Positions 19,551 to 20,447 of a stretch of 20,447 nt of DNA are shown piece after piece (position 1 is the first letter of the stretch; each line of letters starts with the position of its first letter). A program made the translations under genes and the position numbers. A model generated the notes under the pieces. It did no database searches, was not told the DNA's origin, and worked only from the letters and a program-made list of their open reading frames with translations. The DNA comes from Welwitschia mirabilis (taxonomy: Eukaryota > Gnetophyta > Gnetopsida > Welwitschiales), in assembly GCA_051453625.1 (NCBI GenBank), contig JBOZIK010000001.1:75407892-75428338 (forward strand). Direction: 5' to 3'.

Positions 19551-20131
19551 TATTTCCCTTAATCGTCAAACAGAAATGACTACGTAAGCATCTAGCAAGT
19601 CTTCTAACGCCTTTAACTCCTTGAGAAACACCATGAACGAAAACAAAATACACGGTTCCCCACCATACATAGATCTCGTTTTATTTTCGATTTTAGAAAA
19701 CAGAGCAGGTCCTATGTTCACCTTCGTTGATGACCAGAATACATGGGCTTAAAATGAGAACGTCGATTGAATTTATCAAAGCCTAGAAAATACAAGAATA
19801 CCAACGAAACACTTCAAATACAGTACGAGTTCTGTAATAGATAGACGGCGAACAAAAAACAAACTTGATAGCTCAAAGAAACAAGAACTCGTAACGAAAA
19901 TCAATCAAAATGGAAATTGCATAAGAAATACTTGCAGACCTATGAAATGCCAGGAAATAACGTTGAGAAGTATACTAGACGCCTTCAAAGACAATACACA
20001 GAAAGAGTATGTGTCTGAGAAGGAAGATGTTGTAAGTGCGATTTTATTCTAGGCTGAGCTTAATTAACATTCACAGAACCTTTTTAAAGTTCGAAATATG
20101 ATTGCAGGAGAAAGAGGTGATAATTAATCTG
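19551..20131. other. CpG-retaining segment left of the transporter fragment
   Basis: From about 19,550 CpG dinucleotides become frequent (for example tcgt, acgt, gacggcgaac, aacgttg, ttcgaa), in sharp contrast with the CpG-poor DNA to the left. This suggests a less methylated, gene-proximal segment. No definite exon is recognised. One plus-strand candidate, 19938-20031, has an acceptor-like ttgcag, 31 open codons and a strong donor (gtaagt), but its product is unfamiliar. Confidence 0.45.
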
Positions 20132-20446
20132 AGCTTCGTGAACTAAGTCTGAGTGTTACCACTTAGGCGATGATCCGAGAAGCGAAATGAACTAGTACGC
20201 GAAGTGGTTTCCAAGCCCAGTCTTGATAAATCCTTGCGCGAAGAAGAAGGTGAGAGCGATCAGGCATGAAATTACATCTCCGAATGCAGAAAACGCCGCG
20301 GTAAATGTTAGGGTTTTGACGAGGATAGAGGCACCGAGACCCATCATGGCTATGTCACCCAATGGAAGGGGCTATGTTATGATTCCAATAATGGTTGCCA
20401 TGAAAACCACTAGAAGTTGCCAGGCATTCCAAGAAACACCCGCAGG
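20132..20446 (-). pseudogene. DiT1: Fragment of chloroplast 2-oxoglutarate/malate translocator (DiT1), with stops
   Basis: DiT1 sits in the plastid inner envelope and exchanges 2-oxoglutarate for malate, supplying carbon skeletons for ammonia assimilation (DASS/Na-sulfate symporter family). Minus strand from the window edge: PAGVSWNAWQLLVVF, then GIIT-stop-PLPLGD, GLGASILVKTLTFTAAFSAF, LIALTFFFAQGFIKTGLG, NHFAY-stop-FISLLGSS, stop, and a frayed HSDLVHEA. This is the start of the membrane domain just after the transit peptide, co-linear with DiT1 and unlike DiT2. Three in-frame stops (20374-20372, 20194-20192, 20158-20156) break it. The first two replace Gln codons. Two conserved Arg are also changed (ARGFIK to AQGFIK; GNR to GNH), and PW of the DPIPW motif is lost. 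Similarity ends near 20132. The fragment continues beyond the right edge. It is not a functional gene as assembled. Confidence 0.85.
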
Positions 20447-20447
20447 C

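Noticed and set aside
1-20447. Search for CRISPR arrays, tRNA or rRNA genes, and bacterial-type operons
   Set aside because: None was seen. The direct repeats present are microsatellites, minisatellites, macro-repeats or gap-edge overlaps without regular spacers, and the sequence is plant nuclear DNA.

Overview
The window is nuclear DNA of a land plant. The evidence is a fragment of a plastid dicarboxylate transporter gene, a plant-type SDR exon bounded by GT-AG splice sites, a retrotransposon primer site matching plant initiator tRNA-Met, and a CACTA-like transposon end. The species cannot be told. The DNA is strongly AT-rich, almost free of CpG over most of its length, and broken by eleven runs of N. 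No complete, intact protein-coding gene is visible.

Positions 1 to about 11,146 are one head-to-tail array of a non-coding repeat roughly 5 kb long: one long unit, a second unit, and the start of a third. Each unit carries a long (TG)n run at the same place. Within it, on the minus strand, a polypurine tract and a tRNA-Met-like primer binding site lie only about 116 bp apart (7471-7586), bounded by TG/CA ends. I read the array as LTR, tiny internal domain, LTR, tiny internal domain, LTR. That would be a non-autonomous LTR element with long LTRs and almost no interior. A diverged second junction is at 1969-2073.

At about 11,147 the third unit stops and a CACTA-like terminus with subterminal GCTTTTAAGG-type repeats begins. 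From there to about 19,550 the DNA is AT-rich and mostly unrecognised. The best element is a 146-bp minus-strand exon (12413-12558) of an NAD(P)-binding Rossmann protein of the At5g10730/At5g15910 type, with no recognisable partner exon. There are also small tandem repeats, an 88-bp minisatellite and a minus-strand open frame next to a TATA-like motif.

From about 19,550 to the right edge CpG becomes common. At the edge (20132-20446, minus strand) lies a decayed piece of a chloroplast 2-oxoglutarate/malate translocator (DiT1) with three in-frame stops. Two of these are CAG-to-TAG changes typical of cytosine deamination.

Five of the six 100-N gaps are flanked by direct repeats that end exactly at the gap edges. 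This looks like overlapping contig ends laid side by side, so several apparent tandem duplications here (2426-4279, 11378-11878, 13001-14216, 14311-14545) are probably not real. I found no new multi-gene system. The most unusual structure is the long-LTR, mini-interior array.
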